From a bacterium (lineage in GTDB: Bacteria; Bacillota; Clostridia; Oscillospirales; Oscillospiraceae): DNA of 47,046 nucleotides. Under the pieces are notes generated by a model. The model was not told the DNA's origin. It worked only from the letters and a program-made list of their open reading frames with translations, and did no database searches. Every line of letters starts with the position of its first letter. Positions within the stretch are counted from its first letter, which is position 1. Location of the stretch: assembly GCA_029009095.1 (NCBI GenBank), contig JAQXJT010000030.1:1-47046 (forward strand), in the 5' to 3' direction. Position numbers and translations under genes: made by a program. Shown one piece after another: positions 35,524-43,499 of this stretch.

Positions 35524-35610
35524 CAATTCATCGTCAGTCTGGCCCGATGGATGAATTTGAGCGTGGTGGCCGAGGGCGTGGAGACCCGTGCGCAGCCGGA
35601 GCGACTTCTG
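35524..35610 (+). pseudogene. Fragment of an EAL domain (cyclic-di-GMP phosphodiesterase)
   Basis: The frame reads FIVSLARWMNLSVVAEGVET followed by RAQPERLL, which is the well-known C-terminal stretch of EAL domains (typically I-x-LA-x-x-x-L-x-VVAEGVET-x-x-Q-x-x-x-L). There is no start codon, no upstream EAL sequence, and the following residues no longer match. About 29 codons survive, directly after the mglC terminator. It is the scar of a lost GGDEF/EAL gene. The rest of the gap (35611-35669) shows nothing else. Confidence 0.7.
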
Positions 35611-35669
35611 CCTGTGGGCCGGGGAAGAGGACGCCCTCTCCTGACGGGAGCAGGGCGCCGCGCACCCGC

Positions 35670-36209
35670 TCAGTACAGCTCCGGCCGGGTGGTCAGGCAG
35701 AAATAGATCCCGCCCACCCGGTAGTCGTAGAGGGACTTGTACACGCCCCCGTCGTAGTAATGACAGTCCTGATAGACCACCCTGGGCTCGTCCATGACCC
35801 GCTCCCCCTCCATGAGCCGCAGGGCGATCCCGGCGGCCTTCCGGTCGGGACGGATGGCGGCGAAGTAGCCGGGCACGGAGCCGCTGTAACGCTCATCCGC
35901 CCCCAGCACCTCCTCCAGCGTATCCGGAAACTCCGGCGACGCCACCCTATTGAGGATCACCTCTCCCACGCACAGCCGCCACTCGTCCGTAAAGGTGCGG
36001 TTCCCGGTGCAGGCGTAGATGCCCTTGGCCAGCAGCAGCGTGTCCTCCCAGTCCACGCCCAGCCGCTCCGCGCTCTCCTCCCCGGCGGCGCTGTCCATGG
36101 CCACGATACTCTCGAGGAACGCCTCCTCGTCTCCCGTTTCCGCCCGGACGGGCAGCGCCGGCAGCAGCGCCGCGCAGAGGGCAAAGATCCCAATGTATCT
36201 CCATTTCAT
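35670..36209 (-). CDS. Secreted SleB-like (Hydrolase_2) protein with altered active site
   Basis: 179 aa from ATG 36209; GGGGTGG lies upstream, and the longer frame from 36287 has a non-signal-like N-terminus. Signal peptide MKWRYIGIFALCAALLPALP with cleavage after VRA (about 23). Residues 58-171 align with the SleB/CwlJ catalytic domain: LLLAKGIYACTGN, VGEVILNRVASPEFPDTLEEVL, YFAAIRPDRKAAGIALRLMEGERV, YDYRVGGIYFCL. The catalytic Glu normally in an AEARGE-type motif is replaced (YACTGNRTFTDEW). It may be a non-catalytic wall-binding relative or use another residue. SleB-like enzymes act on spore cortex or vegetative wall. Confidence 0.75.
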   Translation of the reverse strand: MKWRYIGIFALCAALLPALPVRAETGDEEAFLESIVAMDSAAGEESAERLGVDWEDTLLLAKGIYACTGNRTFTDEWRLCVGEVILNRVASPEFPDTLEEVLGADERYSGSVPGYFAAIRPDRKAAGIALRLMEGERVMDEPRVVYQDCHYYDGGVYKSLYDYRVGGIYFCLTTRPELY

Positions 36210-36290
36210 GTCATTTCCACCCCTTTCCCCGCCAGTATAATCCGCTTCGGGCGCGAAAACGGTCGAAGTGGGGGAGGGGGAGGGCAAGAG

Positions 36291-36321
36291 AAAAAGCGGG
36301 AGGTTTTTCCTCCCGCTTTTT
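36291..36321. terminator. Terminator after the metallo-beta-lactamase-fold gene
   Basis: Perfect 13-bp stem (36291-36303 and 36309-36321) with a TTTTT loop and A/T tracts on both ends; bidirectional, 9 bp beyond the stop of the minus-strand gene. Confidence 0.9.
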
Positions 36322-36330
36322 CCATATCCT

Positions 36331-36951
36331 TTACATCTGCATGATCACAAGCCCCTCGGGCAGCGGCTCGGACAGCGTCAGCTCCCGGCCCACCCGCTGT
36401 ACCCGGGTGAAATACTGCGCGAAGTCCTCCACGGTGCTGAGCACATCGAAGCCGCCCTTTTCATGGCGGTAGTGCATGGGCACCACGCAGCGGGGCCGTG
36501 CCTGCCGGACGATCTCCCAGGCGGTGGCCGCGTCCACGGTGTAGAACCCGCCCACGGGGATCATCAGAACATCGCAGCCCTCGATCAGGGAGAACACCTC
36601 CTCTCCGGGGACGCAGCCCACATCGCCCATGTGCGCCACGCGCACGCCGCCGAAATCGAAGCGCCGCACGGTGTTCATGCCCCGCTTGCTGCCGCCCGCG
36701 TCGTCGTGGGGGCAGACCGCCTCGGCCACGGAGAAGTCCTCCGGGGCCGCGCCGCCCGTCAGCGTGACCGCCCCGGCGAAGTTGTGGTCGCCGTGGCCGT
36801 GGCTGCAATATACCGCGTCGGCCTCCAGAGCCAGGGGCGGCGTACCCGAGCCCATCATGGCGCTGTCGTAGGGATCCACCACCAGCGAAAAGCCCCGGTA
36901 TTCCATCCGAAAGCAGGAGTGTCCCTCCCAGGTGATTTTTACCTCGTTCAT
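36331..36951 (-). CDS. Metallo-beta-lactamase-fold hydrolase (UPF0173/UlaG-like)
   Basis: 206 aa from ATG 36951 (GGAGGTG upstream); a longer in-frame extension to 37089 would run into the sigG ribosome site and is not homologous. Metal motif SHGHGDHNFAG, with further ligands in VAHMGDVGC and VVPMHYRH. The N-terminus ITWEGHSCFRMEYRGFSLVVDPY is typical of the small UPF0173/lactonase-like group, which act on unknown small substrates in the cytoplasm. Divergent from sigG. No function can be assigned beyond metal-dependent hydrolase. Confidence 0.87.
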   Translation of the reverse strand: MNEVKITWEGHSCFRMEYRGFSLVVDPYDSAMMGSGTPPLALEADAVYCSHGHGDHNFAGAVTLTGGAAPEDFSVAEAVCPHDDAGGSKRGMNTVRRFDFGGVRVAHMGDVGCVPGEEVFSLIEGCDVLMIPVGGFYTVDAATAWEIVRQARPRCVVPMHYRHEKGGFDVLSTVEDFAQYFTRVQRVGRELTLSEPLPEGLVIMQM

Positions 36952-37109
36952 CGTCCGCACCTCCGTGTCGTTTGTCCCCTCCAGTTTACCCCCCGGCGGT
37001 GGAAAACACAACCATGATTTTCCAATCCACGCCACGCGGCCCCTCATCCGGTTAAAACCCGCCCCGCAGGGACAGACTATCCCTACCATTGGGAAGGGGA
37101 GGCGTTTTT

Positions 37110-37895
37110 TTGCAGGGCAAGGTCGACATCTGCGGCATGAACACCGCCCAACTGCCGCTGCTCTCCGGGGAGCGTTCCCGGGAGCTGCTGCGCCGGGCCA
37201 AGGCAGGGGACGAGGAGGCCAGGGAGGAACTGATCGAGGGCAACCTCCGGCTGGTGCTCTCGGTGATCCAGCGGTTTTCCGGCCGGGGAGAGAACAGCGA
37301 CGATCTCTTCCAGGTGGGCTGCATCGGATTGATCAAGGCCATCGACAACTTTGATCTGGAACAGCACGATGTGCGCTTTTCCACCTACGGCGTGCCCATG
37401 ATCGCCGGGGAGATCCGCCGCTACCTGCGGGACAACAGCGCCGTTCGGGTGTCCCGGAGCACCCGGGACACCGCCTACCGGGTGCTTCACATCCGGGAAA
37501 AGCTGCTGGCCGAGCAGGGAAAGGAGCCCGGCGTGGAGGCGATCGCGGAGGCGCTGGGCCTGCGGCGGGAGGAGGTGGTCTTCGCTCTGGACGCCATCGC
37601 CGACCCGGTGAGTCTGTCCGACCCGGTCTACTCCGACGGCAGCGGGGAAAATCTCACGGTGATGGATCAGCTCAGCGACCGGAGCAACACCGACGAGAGC
37701 TGGCTGGAGTATATGGCCATGGACGACGCCATCGCCCGGCTCAACGACCGGGAGAAGCGCATCCTCTCGCTGCGGTTTTTCGACGGGCGCACCCAGATGG
37801 AGGTGGCGGAGATGGTGGGCATCTCCCAGGCCCAGGTGTCCCGGCTGGAGAAAAACGCCATCCGCCAGATCAAAAAAAGCCTGCTGCCCTCATAG
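37110..37895 (+). CDS. sigG: RNA polymerase sporulation sigma factor sigma-G
   Basis: 261 aa from TTG 37110, with GGGGAGG 7 nt upstream; this start yields QGKVDICGMNTAQLPLL, matching the MQNKVEICGVNTAKLP start of B. subtilis SigG. Region 2: NLRLVLSVIQRFSGRGENSDDLFQVGCIGLIKAIDNFDL and VRFSTYGVPMIAGEIRRYLRDN. Region 3: VSRSTRDTAYRVLHIREKL ... FALDAIADPVSLSDPVYSDG. Region 4: LNDREKRILSLRFFDGRTQMEVAEMVGISQAQVSRLEKNAI. The 2.1-2.4 and 4.2 matches favour SigG over SigF. It directs late forespore genes, such as gpr at the end of this window. ymxH follows 39 bp on. I see no convincing sigma-F promoter upstream (36952-37095). Confidence 0.93.
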   Translation: MQGKVDICGMNTAQLPLLSGERSRELLRRAKAGDEEAREELIEGNLRLVLSVIQRFSGRGENSDDLFQVGCIGLIKAIDNFDLEQHDVRFSTYGVPMIAGEIRRYLRDNSAVRVSRSTRDTAYRVLHIREKLLAEQGKEPGVEAIAEALGLRREEVVFALDAIADPVSLSDPVYSDGSGENLTVMDQLSDRSNTDESWLEYMAMDDAIARLNDREKRILSLRFFDGRTQMEVAEMVGISQAQVSRLEKNAIRQIKKSLLPS

Positions 37896-37934
37896 GACGG
37901 ACCCCCGCTTGCATAGAGTGGGAGGAAAGGGGCG

Positions 37935-38204
37935 ATGGGCATGGAGCTACGGTTGACGGATCTGCACTACCGGGAGGTCATCAACGCCTCCACCGGCGAG
38001 CGGCTGGGCTATGTGAGCGATGTGATGATCAACGGCGACGACGGGCGCATCAGCGCGCTGGTGGTGCCCGGGCCGGCGAAGTTCTTCGGGCTGCTGGGCC
38101 GGGAGGCGGACTATGTGCTGCCCTGGGAGAACATCTCCCGGCTGGGAGAGGACATCATCCTCATCAACAGCACGGCGGCGGTGCGCAGAAAAAAGCGCCC
38201 GTAG
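37935..38204 (+). CDS. ymxH: YlmC/YmxH family PRC-barrel sporulation protein
   Basis: 89 aa from ATG 37935 (a second ATG at 37941 is possible); AGGAAAGGGG upstream. The PRC barrel fills the sequence: ELRLTDLHYREVINASTGERLGYVSDVMI, GRISALVVPGPAKFFGLLGREADYVLPWENISRLGEDIILI. Proteins of this family often lie just downstream of sigG in Clostridia, are under sporulation control, and have no assigned molecular role. Here the distance to sigG is 39 bp, consistent with cotranscription. Confidence 0.9.
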   Translation: MGMELRLTDLHYREVINASTGERLGYVSDVMINGDDGRISALVVPGPAKFFGLLGREADYVLPWENISRLGEDIILINSTAAVRRKKRP

Positions 38205-38289
38205 AGCGGGTGGGACTCTTCCCTTTTCCTGCCCCGGGTGCTATACTGACAAAAACGGCCAATTCAAGGCAGGAAGGAAGAGAAAGGCT

Positions 38290-38499
38290 ATGGCTATACT
38301 GGATGGCTGCCGGGAAGGCAAGAATACCCCGAAGCTGACGGAGGTAGTATGCCCCCGCTGCGGCGGGATCATGGAGGTGTTCGTGAAAATGGGAGGCGGC
38401 TCCGGGGAGACCGGGCGGCTGGTCTCCGACGAGACCTGCCCCAGCTGCGGCTTCGAGGCTCAGGCCGGAACGCCGGCCGGCGACTTCAAAAAACCCTGA
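38290..38499 (+). CDS. Small double-CxxC zinc-ribbon protein, function unknown
   Basis: 69 aa from ATG 38290 with AGGAAGGAAG-type purine run upstream. Two knuckles, CPRCGG and CPSCGF, are separated by a 29-residue insert (IMEVFVKMGGGSGETGRLVSDET). That is the pattern of a zinc ribbon. The tail is GDFKKP. No enzyme domain. It has an extended -10 TGCTATACT (38239-38247) upstream and a strong terminator downstream, so it is its own transcription unit next to sigG-ymxH. Not recognised as a named family. Confidence 0.7.
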   Translation: MAILDGCREGKNTPKLTEVVCPRCGGIMEVFVKMGGGSGETGRLVSDETCPSCGFEAQAGTPAGDFKKP

Positions 38500-38506
38500 C
38501 GGACAC

Positions 38507-38545
38507 GCGCCCCGGGAACTCTTTCCCCGGGGCGCTTCCTTTTTC
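38507..38545 (+). terminator. Terminator after the zinc-ribbon gene
   Basis: 10-bp GC stem (38507-38516 and 38526-38535) followed by TTCCTTTTT. Confidence 0.85.
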
Positions 38546-38616
38546 CGGAAACAGACCCAGTTTTTCATAAAGAACTGAATACACTGCGCCCGGAGTATGG
38601 AGAGCCTGTCAATTCG

Positions 38617-38690
38617 CCCAAAATTGGTATAGCCATTTGGGGATTTTCACGAATTTTTCTCTTGCTTTACAGGGATCTTTATGGGATAAT
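38617..38690 (+). promoter_or_regulatory. acsB promoter region with upstream inverted repeat
   Basis: TTGCTT 38662-38667, 17 bp, GATAAT 38685-38690. Upstream, CCCAAAATTGG (38617-38627) faces CCATTTGGGG (38633-38642), a near-symmetric dyad about 20 bp before the -35, in the position of an activator site. CAGAC-ACTG-GTCTG (38705-38718) forms a small hairpin in the leader just before the AAGGAG ribosome site. Confidence 0.55.
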
Positions 38691-38733
38691 TTAGTAAAAA
38701 CTACCAGACACTGGTCTGAAAGGAGACAGATTT

Positions 38734-40866
38734 ATGAGTGTTTTGACTGACCTTATTTACGGCGGCGCCCACACCGTCGCCCAGCTCACCGAGAACGCCG
38801 TGGCCGCCGCGCTGGCCCAGTACGGCCCGAAAAAGGAAGTAGCGTTCCCGGACACCGCCTACGCCTTCCCCACCATCTACGCCGCCACCGGCGTGAAGGT
38901 AAAGACCCTGGGCGACCTGCCGGGATGCGTGGAGGTGCAAAAGAGCCTGATCACCGACCGGGAGGAGCTGGACGCGGCGCTGAACGCCGGTCTGGCCACC
39001 GCGGTGGGCGCGGAAATTCTGGAAGGCTTGAAGTTTGTGGAGCCGGGCGGGAGCTACGAGGAGGCCCGGGTGCCGGGCATCGGCTTTGTGCCCGACCCCG
39101 TCATCCGCTCCCTGGGCGTGCCACTGGTCACCGGGGACATCCCCGGCGTGGCGGTGGTGCTGGGCGAGGCGGAAAACCCCGCCGACGTGGCCGGGGTGGT
39201 GCGGGAGTACCAGTCCAAGGGCCTGCTGACCTTCCTGGTGGGCAACGTCATCGAGCAGTGCGCCGACCAGGGCGTGAAGATGGGTCTGGAGCTGCGGGTC
39301 ATCCCCCTGGGCCACCAGGTCACCAGCGTGATCCATGTGGTCACCGTGGCCGTCCGGGCGGCGCTGATCTTCGGCAATGTGCAGCCCGGCGACCTCAGCG
39401 GCCTCCTGGCTTACACCAAGGAGCGCGTCCCCGCCTTTGTGAACACCTTCGGCCCCATCGACCCGGTGGTAGTCTCCGCCGGAGCCGGAGCCATCGCCCT
39501 GGGCTTCCCGGTGGTGGCGGACGTGGATCTGGGCGAAAACCAGGTGCCCGGGGCCCTGGAGTCCGTCTGCGACCACGGCAAAACCGTGGAAAAGTCTCTC
39601 GAGCTGCGGGAGATCCGCATCCGCTCCAAGGAGCTGCCCATCCCCGTGGCCTTCGCCTCCGCTTTCGAGGGCGAGATCATCCGCCGGAGCGATATGCACA
39701 CGGAGTTCTACTCCGGGGACAATGTCACCTGCGAGCTGGTGCTGGGGCGGGAGATGAGTCAGGTGGAGGATCACAAGATCCGGCTCATCGGCCCCGACAT
39801 CGGCGACGGGGTGCAGAGCCTGCCGCTGATCACCTTCGTGGAGGTGGCCGGGAAGAAGATGCAGCCGGACTTTGAGTCCGTCATAGAGCGGAAGATCCAC
39901 GCCTGGTGCAACTATATGGAGGGCGTGATGCACACCGGGCAGCGGGATCAGTTCCGCATCCGCATCTCCCGGGACGCCTACGAAAAGGGGCTGCGGCTGA
40001 AGCATCTGGGCGAGGTGCTCTACCACATGATCACCGAGGAGTTCGGCGTGGTGGTAGACAAGTGCCAGGTGACGCTGATCACCGATGGGGAGCAGGCCGC
40101 CCGGTTCCGGGAGGAGCTGGCGCTGCCCCGGTACCGGCAGCGGGATGAGCGTCTGGTCAGCATGACCGACGAGTCCGTGGATCGCTTCTTCACCTGCGTC
40201 CTCTGCCAGTCCTTCGCCCCCTCCCACTGCTGCGTGGTCACCCCGGAGCGGCTGGGCCTCTGCGGCGCGGTGTCCTGGCTGGACGCCAAGGCCACCTACG
40301 AACTCAATCCCAACGGCCCCTCTCAGCCTATTCTGAAGGAGGGCTGTCTGGACGAGCGCACAGGCCGCTACGAGTCCGTCAACGCCGCCGTCAGGGAGGC
40401 CACCCACGGAGCGCTGGAGAATGTGACCCTCTACTCCATTATGGAGGATCCCATGACCTCCTGCGGCTGCTTCGAGTGCATCTCCGCCATCGAGCCCAGC
40501 TCCAACGGCTTCATCGTGGTCAACCGGGAGTATAAGGGCATGACCCCCACGGGCATGAGCTTCGGCGAGCTGGCCTCCTTCTCCGGCGGCGGCGTGCAGA
40601 CCCCCGGCTATATGGGTCACGGCCGCAGCTTCATCCCCTCCAAAAAGTTTGCCGCCGCCGAGGACGGCATCCGGCGCATCGTGTGGATGCCCCGGGAGCT
40701 GAAGGAAGCGGTGGGGGAGAGGCTCAACGCCACCGCCAGGGAGCTCTACGGCATCGAGGATTTCACCAGTCTCATCGCCGACGAGCGGGTGAGCACGGTG
40801 GAGGGCCTGCTGGAATTCCTGAAAGAGGTCCGGCATCCGGTGCTGGACATGGAACCCCTGCTGTAA
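38734..40866 (+). CDS. acsB: CO dehydrogenase/acetyl-CoA synthase, acetyl-CoA synthase subunit (beta in archaeal naming, alpha in Moorella)
   Basis: 710 aa from ATG 38734 (AAGGAG upstream), close to the 729 aa of the Moorella enzyme. All A-cluster ligands are in place: C488, C491, C500 and C510 for the 4Fe-4S cube (FTCVLCQSFAPSHCC ... GLC) and the Cys-Gly-Cys C577-C579 for the proximal/distal nickel (TSCGCFECI); offset from Moorella numbering is 18. C-terminal block SFGELASFSGGGVQTPGYMGHGRSFI is conserved. It joins CO, a methyl group from the corrinoid protein and CoA to acetyl-CoA. None of the partners (acsA, acsC, acsD, acsE) is adjacent; the gene stands alone between its own promoter and a strong terminator. 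A catalytically complete enzyme is indicated. Confidence 0.95.
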   Translation: MSVLTDLIYGGAHTVAQLTENAVAAALAQYGPKKEVAFPDTAYAFPTIYAATGVKVKTLGDLPGCVEVQKSLITDREELDAALNAGLATAVGAEILEGLKFVEPGGSYEEARVPGIGFVPDPVIRSLGVPLVTGDIPGVAVVLGEAENPADVAGVVREYQSKGLLTFLVGNVIEQCADQGVKMGLELRVIPLGHQVTSVIHVVTVAVRAALIFGNVQPGDLSGLLAYTKERVPAFVNTFGPIDPVVVSAGAGAIALGFPVVADVDLGENQVPGALESVCDHGKTVEKSLELREIRIRSKELPIPVAFASAFEGEIIRRSDMHTEFYSGDNVTCELVLGREMSQVEDHKIRLIGPDIGDGVQSLPLITFVEVAGKKMQPDFESVIERKIHAWCNYMEGVMHTGQRDQFRIRISRDAYEKGLRLKHLGEVLYHMITEEFGVVVDKCQVTLITDGEQAARFREELALPRYRQRDERLVSMTDESVDRFFTCVLCQSFAPSHCCVVTPERLGLCGAVSWLDAKATYELNPNGPSQPILKEGCLDERTGRYESVNAAVREATHGALENVTLYSIMEDPMTSCGCFECISAIEPSSNGFIVVNREYKGMTPTGMSFGELASFSGGGVQTPGYMGHGRSFIPSKKFAAAEDGIRRIVWMPRELKEAVGERLNATARELYGIEDFTSLIADERVSTVEGLLEFLKEVRHPVLDMEPLL

Positions 40867-40879
40867 GGCAGAACGATAA

Positions 40880-40916
40880 AAAGAGCGCATACCCCGCAGC
40901 GGGGTATGCGCTCTTT
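40880..40916. terminator. Terminator between acsB and the TRAP permease gene
   Basis: Perfect 16-bp stem (40880-40895 and 40901-40916) with a 5-nt loop, T tract on plus and A tract on minus; serves both convergent genes. Confidence 0.93.
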
Positions 40917-40947
40917 CGTTTGTACAAACGACGGTTCCGCGGCCCCT

Positions 40948-42987
40948 TCAGGCCCGGGCGATCTCCCGCCTGCTCTGCACCAGCGAGACGGCCACGGCCA
41001 CGCCCACGGCGCCCAGACCCAGCGCGTCGCTGACCAGGCCCGGGTAGATCAGGCAGAGACCGCCGGCGGCGGCCAGCAGCCGGATGGGCCAGCCCAGCTC
41101 GCTGCGGCAATAGCCCTCCAGGGCCATGCTCAGCCCGTACATGCCCACCAGGGAGGTGATGACGATCTCCACCACCTCCAGCGCCGTGGTGTCCACGAAC
41201 ACCATGGCGGGGTTCAGCGCCATCACATAGGGGATGATAAACGCGGCGATGGCCAGGCGGGTGGCGTTGAAGCCGGTCTTCATGGGACTGCCTCCGGCGA
41301 TGGCGCTGCCGGCGTAGGCGGCCAGGGCCACGGGGGGCGTGATGTCGGCCACGATGCCGAAGTAGAACACGAACATATGCGCGGCGATGCCCGGCACGTC
41401 CATGCGGATGAGCACGGGGGCGCAGGTGGTGGCCATGATCACATAGTTGGCGGTGGTGGGCACGCCCATGCCCAGAATGATGCAGGTGAGCATGGTCAGA
41501 AACAGCGCCACGATGAGCCGTCCGCCGGAGACGCCCACGATGATGGTGATCAGCGCGGAGCCGATGCCGGTGGTGGTGATGACGCAGGCGATGATGCCCG
41601 CCACGGCGCAGGCGATGCCCACGGTGAGGGTGCTGCGGGCGCCGGACTCCAGCGCGTCAAAGAACTTGCTCACATCGATGCGGTAGCCCGTATCCTCGTG
41701 ATAGGTGATGGAGAAGATCCGCGTCTCCTTGCGGAACATACTCACCAGCACGGCGACGCCCGTGGCGGCGATGGCCGCGAAAGCCATGGTGCGGGTGGTG
41801 AGCAGGTAGACCAGCGCCACCAGAGGCAGTAGCAGGTAGCCCTGATGGAGGAAGAGGGGCCAAAAGCTGGGGAGCTGCTCCCGGGGGATGCCCGTCAGGT
41901 GGTTCTTTCTGGCCTCCAGATGCACCATGATAAAGATGCCGGCGAAGTAGAGCACGGCGGGCAGCACCGCCCGGAGGGCGATGTAGCCGTAGGTCACGGT
42001 GACGTTGGGCATGGTCACATACTCCACCATCAGGAAGGCGGCGGCGCCCATGATGGGGGGCATGATCTGGCCGCCGGTAGAGGCGGCGGCCTCCACGGCC
42101 CCGGCGAACTCCGGCTTGTATCCGGTCTTTTTCATCATGGGGATGGTGACGGAGCCGGTGGTGACGGTGTTGCCCACGCTGGAGCCGGACACCATGCCGC
42201 AGAGCGCCGAGGAGATGACGGCCACCTTGGCCGGGCCGCCGGAGGAGGCGCCCGCCAGAGAGTTGGCCAGCTCGATGAAAAACTGGGTGATCCCCGTCCC
42301 CTCCAGGAACGCGCCGAAGATGACGAAGAGCACGATGAAATTCAGGCAGGCCCGGATGGGGGTGCCGATGATGCCGTCGGCCGTGTAGAAGAGGTTGTAG
42401 ACATTCATACGCAGGGACTTCTGGGTCATGGCGTAGAGGATGAAGGCGCTGGCCACCGCTACGATGGGCAGACCCACCGCCCGGCGGCAGGCCTCCAGCG
42501 TGACCAGAATGCCGATGACGCCCAGCGCCACCTCCAGCGGTGTCAGGAGGATGCCCCGGGCGATGATGGCCCGGCAGTGAAAGACAAAGTAGAAATACGA
42601 CACCGCGCCCAGCGCGGCCAGGATCATGTCGTACCAGGGGATGAAGTTCACCCGCTTCTTGGCGGCGCCCTTCTTGCTGGCGGGGAAGTTTAGGTAGGTC
42701 AGAAATACCAGCAGCCCCGTAAAGGAGGCCCGCTCCATGCGGATCTCGCCGGGGTAGAAGAGCAGAAAGACGGAATAGAGGGAGAAGAAGATGAACAGCA
42801 GCCGCACGATGCGCCGGGTCACGCCCCGGTAGATGCGCACGTTGGCCTCCCGGTCGTACTTCTCCATGACCGCCTGCACGTTCTTCTGGATCTCATCGGG
42901 GGTCTCGCCGTACTGGTCTTTGTCCGCCATTTCCTCGGCCTTGATCTCCCGGGGCGTCTTTTTGTAGGATTTTTCAAAGATGGGCAT
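40948..42987 (-). CDS. TAXI-TRAP transporter, fused DctQ-DctM (4TM/12TM) permease
   Basis: 679 aa from ATG 42987 (AAAGGAG). A charged cytoplasmic N-terminus (about 1-60), then four transmembrane helices of the small DctQ-like part, then about twelve of the DctM part. Motifs: GAFLEGTGITQFFIELANSLAG, SALCGMVSGSSVGNTVTTGSVTIPMMKKTGYKPEFAGAVEAAASTGGQIMPPIMGAAAFLMVEY, and IILGMGVPTTANYVIM. Such fusions pair with TAXI-type binding proteins and use ion gradients to import organic acids or glutamate-like ligands. The binding protein and DUF1850 genes lie directly upstream on the same strand. Confidence 0.94.
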   Translation of the reverse strand: MPIFEKSYKKTPREIKAEEMADKDQYGETPDEIQKNVQAVMEKYDREANVRIYRGVTRRIVRLLFIFFSLYSVFLLFYPGEIRMERASFTGLLVFLTYLNFPASKKGAAKKRVNFIPWYDMILAALGAVSYFYFVFHCRAIIARGILLTPLEVALGVIGILVTLEACRRAVGLPIVAVASAFILYAMTQKSLRMNVYNLFYTADGIIGTPIRACLNFIVLFVIFGAFLEGTGITQFFIELANSLAGASSGGPAKVAVISSALCGMVSGSSVGNTVTTGSVTIPMMKKTGYKPEFAGAVEAAASTGGQIMPPIMGAAAFLMVEYVTMPNVTVTYGYIALRAVLPAVLYFAGIFIMVHLEARKNHLTGIPREQLPSFWPLFLHQGYLLLPLVALVYLLTTRTMAFAAIAATGVAVLVSMFRKETRIFSITYHEDTGYRIDVSKFFDALESGARSTLTVGIACAVAGIIACVITTTGIGSALITIIVGVSGGRLIVALFLTMLTCIILGMGVPTTANYVIMATTCAPVLIRMDVPGIAAHMFVFYFGIVADITPPVALAAYAGSAIAGGSPMKTGFNATRLAIAAFIIPYVMALNPAMVFVDTTALEVVEIVITSLVGMYGLSMALEGYCRSELGWPIRLLAAAGGLCLIYPGLVSDALGLGAVGVAVAVSLVQSRREIARA

Positions 42988-43010
42988 GGGTTCGCACTCC
43001 TTTACTCGCG

Positions 43011-43490
43011 TTAGCCTATGCTGAAATACACCTGAGCGTTTTTGCCGCAGAGCTCGTTGAGCACGATCTCCTCGCCCCGCCAGGTCATGATATGGTCATA
43101 GATGGTGCCGACGATATAAACCATGTGGTCGATCTTCATATTGATATTGGACAGGATCATCTCGCCGTTTTCCCCGTAGCTGAGCTCCCAGCCCTCGTCC
43201 AGCACCTCCGCCACCCCCGCGCCGAAGCCGTAGTAGACGCAGCCGGTCTGGTAGATCTCGTCCCCCCGCCGCTCGTAGATCTCCGTGACGTTGCTCTTGT
43301 TCACCGAGTGGCGGAAGGTGATGGCGAAGCTCTCGCCGTCCTCCAGCTCATAGCGCGCAAAGACATGGCCGGTGTTCTCATCGGAGAGGACCAGGCCGCG
43401 CTGCCGGGGCCACAGCAGAAAAACCGAAACCGCAGCGGCCACAAGGGCCGCCGCGGTTATGATCGTCCAAAAAAGCCTTTTGCTTTTCAA
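43011..43490 (-). CDS. DUF1850 protein linked to TAXI-TRAP transporters
   Basis: 159 aa from TTG 43490 (GAGG 8 nt upstream; the ATG alternatives inside would remove the membrane segment). Residues 7-27 form one N-terminal helix (FWTIITAAALVAAAVSVFLL), so the protein faces outside. The domain FAITFRHSVNKSNVTEIYER ... GAGVAEVLDEGWELSYGENGEMILSNI matches DUF1850, a family found almost only beside TAXI-TRAP genes. Role unknown, probably assists binding protein or permease. It begins 9 bp after the binding-protein gene and ends 23 bp before the permease gene. Confidence 0.87.
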   Translation of the reverse strand: MKSKRLFWTIITAAALVAAAVSVFLLWPRQRGLVLSDENTGHVFARYELEDGESFAITFRHSVNKSNVTEIYERRGDEIYQTGCVYYGFGAGVAEVLDEGWELSYGENGEMILSNINMKIDHMVYIVGTIYDHIMTWRGEEIVLNELCGKNAQVYFSIG

Positions 43491-43499
43491 CGGGAAGCC

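Noticed and set aside
36952-37109. Sigma-F type promoter for sigG
   Set aside because: I searched by eye for a -35 GYATA-like and -10 GG-rich box pair and found nothing convincing; the region has only short GC-rich inverted repeats.
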